Source: an uncultured Prevotella sp. (GTDB lineage Bacteria > Bacteroidota > Bacteroidia > Bacteroidales > Bacteroidaceae). From it: DNA of 17,239 nucleotides. A program made the translations under genes and the position numbers. Position 1 is the first letter of the stretch; each line of letters starts with the position of its first letter. Below the pieces are notes generated by a model that saw only the letters and a list, made by a program, of their open reading frames with translations, ran no database searches and was not told where the DNA came from. The DNA is taken from NCBI GenBank assembly GCA_900548745.1, contig URLQ01000051.1, positions 1-17,239 on the forward strand, read 5' to 3'. This document shows, piece by piece, positions 6,219 through 15,054 of this stretch.

Positions 6219-7697
6219 ATGAAAAGAATCTTATTTTTGGCAGTAATGCTTGTGGGCATGGCTATTGGCAGCATGCGTGCCCAGACTTATCCCTACGACA
6301 ATCTCTATCAGGGCTTGCCGTTCAAGATGTCAAAGGTCACACGTCCTACATTCCCGGACCGTGAGACAAACATCAAGGACTTCGGAGCGAAGGGCGACGG
6401 CACTACATTATGCACGGCGGCAATACAGAAGGCCATCGACCAGACCGCAAAGAAAGGTGGCGGTAAGGTTGTTGTTTCGCAGGGCGTTTGGTTTACCGGT
6501 CCTATAGAATTGAGGAGCAACATCAACCTGCATCTTGAGAAAGGAGCCATCGTGCTGTTCTCTCCGGATCCGGATTTGTATCCTATAGTAAAATCCGTGT
6601 TTGAAGGACTTGACACCCGTCGCTGCAAGTCGCCAATCTCAGGCTACGACCTGAAGAACGTGGCAATAACAGGCGATGGCGTTATAGACGGCAACGGGCA
6701 TTTCTGGCGTCCGCTCAAGCGCAGCAAGGTAACGGCAAGTCAGTGGAAAGAGGCAACGTCGAGAGGTGGGGCCTATATAAACAAAGACTTCTGGATTCCT
6801 ACAGAGGGAGCGCTGAAGGGCTATAAGATGGCAGACATGAATGTGCCGACAGGTAATCTTACAGAAGCACAGTGGGACAGCATCAAGGTGTTCCTGCGTC
6901 CGGTGATGGTAAATATCGTGAGCTGTAAAAACGTTTGGCTCAATGGAGTAATCTTCCAGAACTCTCCGGCATGGAACGTGCATCCGCTGATGTGTGAGAA
7001 CGTGCTCATAGAGGATGTTGAAATCCGTAACCCGAGCTATGCACAGAATGGCGACGGCCTGGACCTTGAGTCGTGCAAGAATGCTCTGATCGTAAACTCC
7101 CGCTTTGATGTTGGTGACGACGGCATCTGCATAAAGAGCGGTAAGGACGAAGACGGCAGAAAGCGTGGCGTGGCTTGCGAGAATGTTATCGTAGATGGCT
7201 GTACCGTGTTCAAGGGTCATGGAGGATTCGTTGTCGGTTCGGAAATGAGTGGTGGCGTGAAGAACATCAGAGTCAGCAACTGTCAGTTCCTCGGTACCGA
7301 TGTAGGTCTGCGTTTCAAGAGCAAGCGCGGCAGAGGAGGAGTAGTAGAGAATATCTGGATAAAGAACGTTTCCATGTTCGACATTCCTACAGAGGCGGTA
7401 ATCTTCAACCTCTATTACGGCGGACTGTCTGCAGCAGAAGCACAGGCAGCAGGGAAGAACCAGACGGAAGAAGTGAAGCCGGAGCCGGTGGACGAGACGA
7501 CACCTTGTTTCAGAAACATATACATCGAGGATGTAGTATGTCGTAATGCCAACCGTGCGATGTTCTTCAACGGACTTCCCGAGATGCCTATAAAGAACAT
7601 ACATCTAAAGAATGTGGATATTACGGCAAAGAAGCCTGCAGAGTTCAAATACTGCGAAGATATAAAGCAGGAGAACGTGAACGTTACTCTGAACTAA
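6219..7697 (+). CDS. Glycoside hydrolase family 28 (polygalacturonase-type)
   Basis: A 492-aa enzyme with a Sec signal peptide (cleavage likely after residue 21, ...SMRA|QT, so not a lipoprotein). A right-handed parallel beta-helix is expected. The GH28 catalytic signatures are in order: NGDGLD (277-282, equivalent to the NTD motif), GDD (299-301), GHGG (333-336) and RFK (365-367, equivalent to RIK). The N-terminal NIKDFGAKGDGTT (51-63) is the usual start of the helix domain. The family hydrolyses alpha-1,4-galacturonide or rhamnogalacturonan bonds by inversion; whether this one is exo- or endo-acting cannot be told from sequence. There is no C-terminal sorting tail, so it is probably periplasmic. 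It is upstream of the SusCD pair but separated by a strong hairpin and 570 bp, so it is likely its own transcript within one pectin locus. Confidence 0.93.
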   Translation: MKRILFLAVMLVGMAIGSMRAQTYPYDNLYQGLPFKMSKVTRPTFPDRETNIKDFGAKGDGTTLCTAAIQKAIDQTAKKGGGKVVVSQGVWFTGPIELRSNINLHLEKGAIVLFSPDPDLYPIVKSVFEGLDTRRCKSPISGYDLKNVAITGDGVIDGNGHFWRPLKRSKVTASQWKEATSRGGAYINKDFWIPTEGALKGYKMADMNVPTGNLTEAQWDSIKVFLRPVMVNIVSCKNVWLNGVIFQNSPAWNVHPLMCENVLIEDVEIRNPSYAQNGDGLDLESCKNALIVNSRFDVGDDGICIKSGKDEDGRKRGVACENVIVDGCTVFKGHGGFVVGSEMSGGVKNIRVSNCQFLGTDVGLRFKSKRGRGGVVENIWIKNVSMFDIPTEAVIFNLYYGGLSAAEAQAAGKNQTEEVKPEPVDETTPCFRNIYIEDVVCRNANRAMFFNGLPEMPIKNIHLKNVDITAKKPAEFKYCEDIKQENVNVTLN

Positions 7698-7703
7698 AAA
7701 AGT

Positions 7704-7743
7704 CCTTTGGCGGAAGATACAAAAGACAATCTTCCGCCAAAGG
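7704..7743. terminator. 15-bp hairpin after GH28
   Basis: The arms 7704-7718 and 7729-7743 pair perfectly over 15 bp with a 10-nt loop, starting six nt after the GH28 stop. The downstream tail on the plus strand is A/T-rich without a T run. On the minus strand the stem is followed by a short T run, so it may act both ways or mainly as a 3' stabiliser. Confidence 0.65.
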
Positions 7744-8267
7744 ATAATTATTGATGTAAATCATCTTTTTTAGGTATGGCATGACCTATTTATTTAAAAT
7801 TATGCCAATAATACTTTGTTTTTTGGTAAAAACAAGAGTACGAGACAAAGTTTTTCCGTGTTTAATAACAATTTATTAGAATTTTATCATAACTTTGCAA
7901 CCATAACTACTACTCTTAAAAAGTACAAAGTAAGAAAATCAAAAGTTTCTAAACAATACATACTTGAGAGAGTTGCCGTTTTTTTGAAATAATTTGCTGA
8001 TGTTGTAGCTATATATATAAAAAAGGTACGTATATGCCTATGTTAGTTATTGCAAAACATCGCACCTTATATCGAATGGAAAACGGAACCTGTTAGTATT
8101 AAATAATGTCATACTGCAATTAGAAAAACTTCAAAGCTTTTATGTCAGCAATGTATAAATGGGCTTTATGTCAGACCCGTATGCCTAAAGGCTACGTTGT
8201 CGCTAATTTGTCGGCTATGTACATATCACTAAATATCGAACTTTAACAATTTCAAAATCTATTTTAT
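7744..8267 (+). other. Non-coding gap and SusC leader
   Basis: There is no ORF worth calling. A candidate -7 box sits at 7890-7897, implying a leader of about 360 nt before susC. Within the leader are a small hairpin at 8178-8196 (CGTA/TACG and GCCT/AGGC arms), a repeated TTTATGTCAG at about 8139 and 8165, and possible pairing between AAGGTACG (near 8023) and CGCACCTT (near 8061). Between the GH28 hairpin and the promoter I see only AT-rich sequence with a short GGCAT/ATGCC inverted repeat. A cis-acting RNA or a regulator-binding site is possible but not shown. Confidence 0.45.
7890..7897 (+). promoter_or_regulatory. Candidate -7 element for the SusCD operon
   Basis: TAACTTTG fits TAnnTTTG; it is the only good match on the plus strand in the 570-bp gap. 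The -33 region is A/T-rich without TTG at the usual spacing, as expected if an activator is needed. Confidence 0.5.
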
Positions 8268-11200
8268 ATGAAGACAAGAAAGATGTATAATTCAAGTTCC
8301 AACTTGAAAAGGATGTCCATCACGCTTGCTCTGTCCTCAGCAATACTTTGTCCTGCCACAATGATGGCAGCAGGCAATGGTAGCACTGCGCTTTCTCCAC
8401 AAGCTGTTCATCAGAACGGAGTAGTGAAGGGTACCGTTGTTGACGAGACAGGTCAGCCGATGATCGGTGTAACCATCATTCCGCAGAGCGGAACAAAGAA
8501 TGGTACAATAACAGATCTTGATGGTAATTTTACCGTAAATGCTCCTATTGGCTCTACTATTAAAGTCTCTTATACCGGTTATAAGGATAAAGTAGTCAAG
8601 GTGATAAGTGGTACACTGTCTTTGAAGATGGAACCGGATGTACTTGGACTTGACGATGTGGTGGTTATTGGTTATGGTACACAGAAGAAGCGTGACCTTA
8701 CCGGTGCCGTAGCATCTGTAAAGAGCGAAGACATCACTCTTACTCCATCATCAAACCCTATGCAGTCATTGCAGGGACGTGTGTCAGGTCTTGATATCAC
8801 AAAGGAAGACGGTAGAGCCGGTGCTGGTGTGAAGATTCAGTTGCGTGGTAACCGTTCGTTCAGCGATTCAGGTACAGCTCCTCTCTTTATCATCGACGGA
8901 ATGCCTGGTGACTATTCAACATTGAACCCTAATGATATTGAAAGCATTGAGGTATTGAAGGATGCATCTTCAACAGCAGTATATGGTATGGAAGGTGCAA
9001 ACGGTGTTGTACTCATCACCACCAAGGGCGGTAAGGCAGGAAAGCTCTCTGTTAACGTAAATGCTTATTTCGGTATAAACAGCTGGTCTGAAATGCCAAA
9101 GGTAAGACAGGGCGAGAGCTATATCGAAGGTCTCCGTCAGGCAAATCGTAATGCCGGAACTTATGTTGACGATGAAACAATGTTCCAGTCAAATCCGAAC
9201 TATTATAAGGCATACAAGGACAAGAAGTTCATCAACTGGGCAGACGAGCTCCTCCATACAGGAACCGTGCAGAACTATTCTGTATCCCTTTCAGGTGGAA
9301 CAGACAAGACAAAGGCTTACATGTCTATGAACTTCTCTGATGAGAAGGGTCAGTATAGAGATGACAACTACAAGGTCTATTCAACCAATATCCGTATTGA
9401 CAACAAGGTGAACAACTGGTTCTGCGCAGGTATCGCAATCCAGGGCTCTTATGTATACAAGAACACTCCTTTCGCTAAGTTGGAGGATGCCATGACAGCA
9501 ATACCTTATGGCGACCTGTATGACGAGAACGGAAACTATACCACCTATCCTGTAGAAGGCGATACAAACTATATCAACCTTCTTATAAACAACAAGAGCA
9601 ACTATCGCGGACAGGGTCAGAATACAAAGGTATACATCAATCCGTATATCAAGATTACTCCGTTCAAGGGCTTCTCTTGGGAAAGTAGAATCAATGGAAC
9701 ATTGACACACTCACGTTCAAACTCTTTCACAGGACAGGGTTCTTACAACTTCATCAAGTCAGGAGGCAATGTTGAAACCGATACAAAGGCATCAACATCA
9801 CAGTCAAACTATTATCGTTACAAGTGGGAGAACATCCTTACATATAATTTCAATATCGGCAAGGAGCACAACTTCGTCGTTACCGGTGTATCATCTTATG
9901 AACACGGACGCTCAGAGGCTGCCACCGCATCGGGTATCGGAATCTTGAACAACAGCTATCTGTGGAACAATCTTGATAACGCCGTTACACGTCAGAGTTC
10001 ATCATCATACTCAATGTCAAAGCGTATGGGTTGGATGGGACGTATCAACTACTCTTACCTCGGCAGATACCTCGCATCAGTATCTGTTCGTCATGACGGT
10101 GACTCACGTCTTGCAAAGGATGAGAAGTGGCAGACCTTCCCTGCATTCTCTCTCGGATGGCGTATCAGCGACGAGAAGTTCATGGAAAGTACAAAGAACT
10201 GGCTCGACAACTTGAAGCTGAGAGTAGGTTACGGTGAAACAGGTAGTACATCAAATATCAGTCCGTATGCTTCAACTTCAAAGATTGAGCAGAGCTATCT
10301 TACAATCGGTGGAGAGAAGATAACAACTTACGGATATTCTAAGGAAGTAGCAAACAAGAAGCTTACTTGGGAGCGTTCAAAGAGCTGGAACATCGGTTTG
10401 GATGCCGCTTTCCTCAACAGCCGTATCGACTTGAGCATGGATTGGTATCTTACAAACACAAGCAATGTAATCTGGCATAAGAACCTGCCTGTAACAGGTG
10501 GTGCTTACAACTCTACAACACAGTATCTTACAAATGTGAACCTTGCTGAAACAAGAAACAAGGGTATTGAGCTTACACTTAACACAAGAAACATTGTGAC
10601 AAAAGACTTCAAGTGGAACTCTACTCTTACATTCAACTACAACAAGGAGGAGATTACCAAGTTGATGGGTACTGCAAATGATAAGGTGATAAATGGCGAC
10701 TATGTATACTCTGTAGGTTCAGCCGTTAACTCATTCTATCATTACAAGCTCAATGGTATCTGGCAGACAAACGAGGCTGATGATGCAGCTTGCTTCGGCA
10801 TGAAGCCTGGATATATCAAGGTTGATGTACCGGGAATCAAGCGTCATGTAGACGAGAACGGTTCTGTATATTACACAAAGAATGATGCAGAGGGCGTAGA
10901 GCACAGATACGATGCTTCTAATCCTTACGCTTTGTCAGCAGACGATTATCAGGTTATCGGACACAACTCTCCAGACTGGTCTCTCGGATTCCAGAACACA
11001 TTCAAGTACAAGGACTTTGACCTGAGCATCTATATGTATATGCGTTGGGGTCAGATGATAAACTACAAGATGTTGACAAACTATGATCCTACAGGAAAGA
11101 ACAACTATCCGGAGTATTTCAATGTATGGTCAGAGAACAACCCTTCAAATGACTTCCCTGCAATGAATGCAAGCATCTCTGATAAGTTGAGCTATTATCC

Positions 11201-11450
11201 TGGTTTCGCAGCATTGTCTTATGTTGACGGATCATTCTTCAAGATCAAGAACATCACTTTGGGATACACACTTCCAACCAACATCTGCAAGAGACTTGGC
11301 TTGTCCAACCTCCGTGTTTATGGAACTATCACAAATCCGCTTATCGTTTCAAAGAGTCATCTGTTGAAAGACTACGACCCGGAAATGAACGGAAACTATA
11401 ATTATCCACTCACAAAGCAGTTGGTGTTTGGTCTTAATATAGCATTCTAA
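8268..11450 (+). CDS. SusC-family TonB-dependent outer-membrane transporter
   Basis: This 1060-aa protein imports oligosaccharides across the outer membrane using TonB energy. It has a long N-terminal signal region ending near TMMAAGN (31-37) and a carboxypeptidase-D-like regulatory domain (about 51-122; GVVKGTVVDETGQPMIGVTI). The SusC signature DDVVVIGYGTQKKRDLTGAV (129-148) leads into the plug (about 140-255; LRGNRSF, PLFIIDGMPG, IESIEVLKDASSTAVYG, NGVVLITTKGG). A 22-strand barrel is expected to the C-terminus, which ends in the terminal Phe of FGLNIAF typical of BAM substrates. Length is normal for the family. SusD follows after 21 bp. With the GH28 upstream, the likely cargo is pectin-derived oligosaccharide; this is inference from context. 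Confidence 0.96.
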   Translation: MKTRKMYNSSSNLKRMSITLALSSAILCPATMMAAGNGSTALSPQAVHQNGVVKGTVVDETGQPMIGVTIIPQSGTKNGTITDLDGNFTVNAPIGSTIKVSYTGYKDKVVKVISGTLSLKMEPDVLGLDDVVVIGYGTQKKRDLTGAVASVKSEDITLTPSSNPMQSLQGRVSGLDITKEDGRAGAGVKIQLRGNRSFSDSGTAPLFIIDGMPGDYSTLNPNDIESIEVLKDASSTAVYGMEGANGVVLITTKGGKAGKLSVNVNAYFGINSWSEMPKVRQGESYIEGLRQANRNAGTYVDDETMFQSNPNYYKAYKDKKFINWADELLHTGTVQNYSVSLSGGTDKTKAYMSMNFSDEKGQYRDDNYKVYSTNIRIDNKVNNWFCAGIAIQGSYVYKNTPFAKLEDAMTAIPYGDLYDENGNYTTYPVEGDTNYINLLINNKSNYRGQGQNTKVYINPYIKITPFKGFSWESRINGTLTHSRSNSFTGQGSYNFIKSGGNVETDTKASTSQSNYYRYKWENILTYNFNIGKEHNFVVTGVSSYEHGRSEAATASGIGILNNSYLWNNLDNAVTRQSSSSYSMSKRMGWMGRINYSYLGRYLASVSVRHDGDSRLAKDEKWQTFPAFSLGWRISDEKFMESTKNWLDNLKLRVGYGETGSTSNISPYASTSKIEQSYLTIGGEKITTYGYSKEVANKKLTWERSKSWNIGLDAAFLNSRIDLSMDWYLTNTSNVIWHKNLPVTGGAYNSTTQYLTNVNLAETRNKGIELTLNTRNIVTKDFKWNSTLTFNYNKEEITKLMGTANDKVINGDYVYSVGSAVNSFYHYKLNGIWQTNEADDAACFGMKPGYIKVDVPGIKRHVDENGSVYYTKNDAEGVEHRYDASNPYALSADDYQVIGHNSPDWSLGFQNTFKYKDFDLSIYMYMRWGQMINYKMLTNYDPTGKNNYPEYFNVWSENNPSNDFPAMNASISDKLSYYPGFAALSYVDGSFFKIKNITLGYTLPTNICKRLGLSNLRVYGTITNPLIVSKSHLLKDYDPEMNGNYNYPLTKQLVFGLNIAF

Positions 11451-11471
11451 ATTACTTAAAGGAAAATAACA

Positions 11472-13544
11472 ATGAAAAAGAACATAATAAAATCAGCTTT
11501 GGTTCTTTGCTCCACAGCGTTGTTGGCATCTTGCTCTTTGGACGAGTATAATCCATTGGATGCCGATACGACCAACAGCCTTACAGAATACAATAAGTGG
11601 TATGGCTTGGAGACAAAGTGTTATGAGCCAATTTATGCACAGATGTATACAGTTGCGGACTTCCTTGAGGTGTCAGAGGCTGGTACAGACTTGTGGCTAA
11701 CATCAAAGAACAACGACAATACAAAGGAACTGTTCTACTACGAGAGCCTTGTTCCTAATGCAAACAAGCCATGGGACAAGTTCTTTATGCAGGCATACAG
11801 CGCTCTCGGAAACTGCGCTACTGTAATAAAGAATGGTGAGAAGATGATGAAAGACGAGAAGAACGAGAATCTTCAGGACATAAAGACCATTTATGCAGAA
11901 GCTCGTTTCCTGAGAGGATTCTATCATCTTATGCTTACCACATATTATGGTCCTATTACTCTTGTTGAGAACAGCGCTGACGAAGGTGTCAACCTCTCTC
12001 CAAAGCGTAACACACTTTCTGAAATCTACAAGTCAGTTACCGAGGATTTGCAGTATGCTGTTGATAATCTTGGTGTACAACCATACAACAACAACCGTGC
12101 ACGCGCTTCCAAGAAGTCTGCTGTCGGTATCCTCTGCCGTGCATACGTACAGGCTGCCGGTCAGGGTCTGACAGCTCCGGATGGAGAAAGCTATTGGAAG
12201 AAAGCTGCTGACCTGGCAGGTGACTTCGTTGCCGACACAGAAGCCGGTGGTGCTAAGTACGGCGGTTATCTGTATAGCGACATCTCTGATATGTGGGCAA
12301 GTGCCAATAACCGTACAAACAAAGAGGCTCTTTGGGTAGCTGCCGGTGTTGATGCAAGTGTAGATGCAGAGACATGGAACAATGCCAATGCAGGTAAGAA
12401 CAAGCTGTTTGCATATTGCTATTGGAACCAGACCGTATGCTCTGACCTGTCAATGATTACTGCAGACAAGCAGAACTATTATTATGGTAGAACAAATTCT
12501 GGTTTGTTCGCTCCTTCAAAGTATCTGCTTGACCTGTATGATGCATCATGGGACAAGCGTTGGGAGAACTCCTTCCAGACTGCATTCGGTACATTCTCTA
12601 TGCAGCAGCCTGCTTGGATTGATTATACAAAGCGTGTGCTGACATTGAATCCGAAACTGTGCAAGCTGTATGGTATAAACACACAGTTCGGTGCTCAGAA
12701 GAAGAAAATATATCCTTATGTAGATTGCAATGCCGTAAGCTCAACATCAGGTGGAAACCAGTATACCGCATCTATATGGCCTAAGGGCGAGACAAGCGGT
12801 GATGTAAGCAAGCTCGTTGCTGCGAAGAATCCTTATGTTATGGACTATCCTGTTGCAGAGGATGAAAACCGCATCTTCCTGTATCTCTACAAGCACGGTA
12901 CTGTGTCTGACGAGAGCAAGAACAATCGTTCTTATGCTTGTGTTGATATCGACGACTTGTTTGATGAGAACAACCAGTATCTCTCAACAGGTGTTGGAAA
13001 CTCTTGGGAAACAAAATACGGAAAGACAAATCCTTTGTGGCAGACATTCCCTTGTCTGTTGAAGTTCCAGTGGAACTATGATGGTGTGTTCTATGGTTCA
13101 AACCTGCAGATAAAGAATGGCGACATTCCAGTAATGCGCTCTGCTGAGATATATCTGATTGCTGCTGAGGCAAACCAGAAGCTCGGTGAGAACCAGAAGG
13201 CTGCCGACTATATCAACAAGCTGCGCAAGCGTTCTGTTCGTGACGGCGTTCCAGCTGCAACATACGAGATTACTGCCGGACAGGTAACAGAAAGCACTAT
13301 CCTTGACGAGTATGCCCGTGAGCTTTGCGGTGAGCATCAGCGTTGGGCTTTGCTCCAGCGTCATCAGGCTTTCCGTTCACAGTTCGCAAAGAGCAACAAG
13401 CGTGCGGCTGAGTCATTCAGGGATTATATGAAATGGCGTCCTATCAGCCAGACCTTCCTGCAGCAGATTGACAACAAGGAAGAGTATGGCGACAATGGCT
13501 ATGGCACAACTGCCAAGTCTGGTCTTGACGGATTCGAGCAATAA
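11472..13544 (+). CDS. SusD/RagB-family surface glycan-binding lipoprotein
   Basis: This 690-aa lipoprotein has lipobox LLASC with C21 as the acylation site, followed by SLDEYNP. SusD hallmarks are present: PWDKFFMQAYSALGNC, AEARFLRGFYHLMLTTYYGPITLVE split over two helices (from about residue 141), MRSAEIYLIAAEA (from about 553) and YARELCGEHQRWALLQRH (from about 612). It caps the SusC barrel and binds the glycan at the cell surface. It is somewhat longer than the usual 500-600 aa, the extra length lying in the middle (about 330-530), the usual site of ligand-specific loops. It is transcribed with susC (21-bp gap). The start is fixed by the signal peptide and the spacing. Confidence 0.95.
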   Translation: MKKNIIKSALVLCSTALLASCSLDEYNPLDADTTNSLTEYNKWYGLETKCYEPIYAQMYTVADFLEVSEAGTDLWLTSKNNDNTKELFYYESLVPNANKPWDKFFMQAYSALGNCATVIKNGEKMMKDEKNENLQDIKTIYAEARFLRGFYHLMLTTYYGPITLVENSADEGVNLSPKRNTLSEIYKSVTEDLQYAVDNLGVQPYNNNRARASKKSAVGILCRAYVQAAGQGLTAPDGESYWKKAADLAGDFVADTEAGGAKYGGYLYSDISDMWASANNRTNKEALWVAAGVDASVDAETWNNANAGKNKLFAYCYWNQTVCSDLSMITADKQNYYYGRTNSGLFAPSKYLLDLYDASWDKRWENSFQTAFGTFSMQQPAWIDYTKRVLTLNPKLCKLYGINTQFGAQKKKIYPYVDCNAVSSTSGGNQYTASIWPKGETSGDVSKLVAAKNPYVMDYPVAEDENRIFLYLYKHGTVSDESKNNRSYACVDIDDLFDENNQYLSTGVGNSWETKYGKTNPLWQTFPCLLKFQWNYDGVFYGSNLQIKNGDIPVMRSAEIYLIAAEANQKLGENQKAADYINKLRKRSVRDGVPAATYEITAGQVTESTILDEYARELCGEHQRWALLQRHQAFRSQFAKSNKRAAESFRDYMKWRPISQTFLQQIDNKEEYGDNGYGTTAKSGLDGFEQ

Positions 13545-13553
13545 ATAATATTC

Positions 13554-13588
13554 TATTCTCTGTGCATCATCAAGGTGCACAGAGAATA
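13554..13588 (+). terminator. 13-bp hairpin after SusD
   Basis: The arms 13554-13566 and 13576-13588 (TATTCTCTGTGCA and its complement) pair perfectly around a 9-nt loop, 9 nt after the SusD stop. No T run follows, so it may be an attenuator or an RNA-stability element that sets lower expression or independent processing of the downstream gene, rather than a full stop. Confidence 0.55.
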
Positions 13589-13628
13589 AAAATCATATCA
13601 ATTTACTAACAATTAAAAAATAAAGACA

Positions 13629-14660
13629 ATGAAGAAAATTTACGCAATCGCACTTATGGCATTCGTAGGCGTTGCTTCTGCCAACGCACAGGCTTTCAAA
13701 CTTGACAAGAACTACGTTATCAAAACAGCAATGAAGGTTGCTGACGGCAAGACTGTCGTTAACTCTGAGACTGACGGTACAGAGGTTACTGGCGAGATGC
13801 TGAACAAGATAAAGGAAGCATATCTTGACGACGACTACAATACGCTTCCAATAGATGGCGGTACTGCAACAGGTGCTAACTATCATGTTCTGACAGCTGA
13901 TTATACAGACCCGGAGACTGGTATCTCTTTCGCAGCTGGTACTTATGCAACATTGAACTCATACACAGAAATCAAGTTCAAGGATACATCAAACCCACAG
14001 GGTGTAAGCAACATCAAGCAGGTTGTATTCTATCTCGCTTCTCAGGGACAGCTGCAGTTCTACGCTCGTGAGTATAACGAAGATACAGATGGAGAAAAAT
14101 ATGTAAACTTTGAGGGCGATCCTACAAACAGAAAGCTCAAGTCATACAAGGCGCCTGGTTTCCAGACAGAGACATGGACAGAGATGTATTTCACCAAGCC
14201 ATTGAAGCTTGTTGTTGATTTGACAAACAAGCAGGGAACAGAAGACGAGATGAACAAGGCAAGCCTTGATGTAAACAAGAACTCTGACGATACAGAAGTT
14301 GTAAACTCTTACCTCCAGTTCTACGAGCAGGCAACAGATGCTGACGGCAAGGTCGTTCAGGGTGCAAACCTCCTTCCTTGGACTGCAGACCGTCGCTTCT
14401 CTGTAGGTTTCAAGAAGAAGGCTTATGTTATGGGTGTTGCTCTTATCTCTGCAACAGAGGGTGCAAAGACTATGTATTTTGATATTACTGGCGACCAGAC
14501 TTCTTGGACAGAGTCTACAGCTGGTATCAACACTATTAACAACGCTGTTGCTCCTGCAAACAACCGCATCTATACTCTCGACGGAAGATTCGTAGGTACA
14601 GACGCTGCTGTTCTTGCAAACGGTATCTACGTTCAGAACGGTAAGAAGTTTGTTAAGTAA
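13629..14660 (+). CDS. Secreted protein of unknown function with C-terminal sorting-like tail
   Basis: A 343-aa protein with a clear Sec signal peptide (MKKIYAIALMAFVGVASANA|QA); there is no lipobox Cys. The body (about 22-295) is acidic and Thr/Asp-rich, and I do not recognise a named domain. The end, STAGINTINN... then IYTLDGRFVG...LANGIYVQNGKKFVK (314-343), resembles the short C-terminal tails of Prevotella secreted proteins, similar to type IX secretion CTDs (Por_Secre_tail-like). It lies 84 bp after SusD, beyond a hairpin, with no separate -7 box seen, so it is probably in the SusCD transcript. Position suggests a surface glycan-binding or accessory role; that is inference. A strong terminator follows at 14691. 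Confidence 0.75.
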   Translation: MKKIYAIALMAFVGVASANAQAFKLDKNYVIKTAMKVADGKTVVNSETDGTEVTGEMLNKIKEAYLDDDYNTLPIDGGTATGANYHVLTADYTDPETGISFAAGTYATLNSYTEIKFKDTSNPQGVSNIKQVVFYLASQGQLQFYAREYNEDTDGEKYVNFEGDPTNRKLKSYKAPGFQTETWTEMYFTKPLKLVVDLTNKQGTEDEMNKASLDVNKNSDDTEVVNSYLQFYEQATDADGKVVQGANLLPWTADRRFSVGFKKKAYVMGVALISATEGAKTMYFDITGDQTSWTESTAGINTINNAVAPANNRIYTLDGRFVGTDAAVLANGIYVQNGKKFVK

Positions 14661-14690
14661 TCATAGCTTAAAATAGTTCTATAATTTTAG

Positions 14691-14725
14691 CTCCTGACAT
14701 GGCGTTGGTCGTGTCGGGAGTTTTT
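14691..14725 (+). terminator. Operon terminator
   Basis: A 10-bp stem (14691-14700 with 14711-14720; two wobble pairs) with a 10-nt loop is followed immediately by TTTTT. It probably ends the SusC-SusD-343-aa-protein transcript. Confidence 0.8.
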
Positions 14726-15054
14726 GTTTAAAGAAAGATAAAAAAAGTTTATGCAATCTTTCTTGTTGTTGATTTATTTTGTTACCTTATGTCGCATAAT
14801 CTATAACATACTACTGACTTGTTGATGAAATAGAAGACGAAAAGATTATTGATAATTGGGTACTTTAAAAAAACGTCTTGCTAAAAGTTGATACTAAAGC
14901 GAATCTATGAAGGGCATATAGCCTGAACTTACAAGTGACAGTGAAACGATAAACTGTGCGATTATGGCGCAGTGGGAAAAATGCGCTCCTTTTCAGAGGG
15001 GGAAACTGTAGATGTATATTATAACAATTTAAAAACATATTAATACTACTAATT
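14726..15054 (+). other. Non-coding gap before the 356-aa protein gene
   Basis: There is no ORF and no exact TAnnTTTG match on the plus strand. The nearest things are an off-consensus TACTTTAA near 14861 and TTATTTTG near 14775. A stem ACTGTGC/GCGCAGT (14953-14959 with 14967-14973, one wobble) could fold in the leader about 80 nt before the start, with an alternative pairing of GGCGCA to TGCGCT just downstream. How the next gene is started is unclear; read-through past the terminator or a non-standard sigma factor are both possible. Confidence 0.4.

Noticed and set aside
6639..7604. Long (321-codon) minus-strand frame opposite GH28
   Set aside because: The plus strand encodes all GH28 catalytic motifs with a signal peptide here; the antisense frame is a by-product of codon bias.
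14926..15010. Possible riboswitch in the leader before the 356-aa protein gene
   Set aside because: Only short, competing stems are visible and no known riboswitch core could be recognised.
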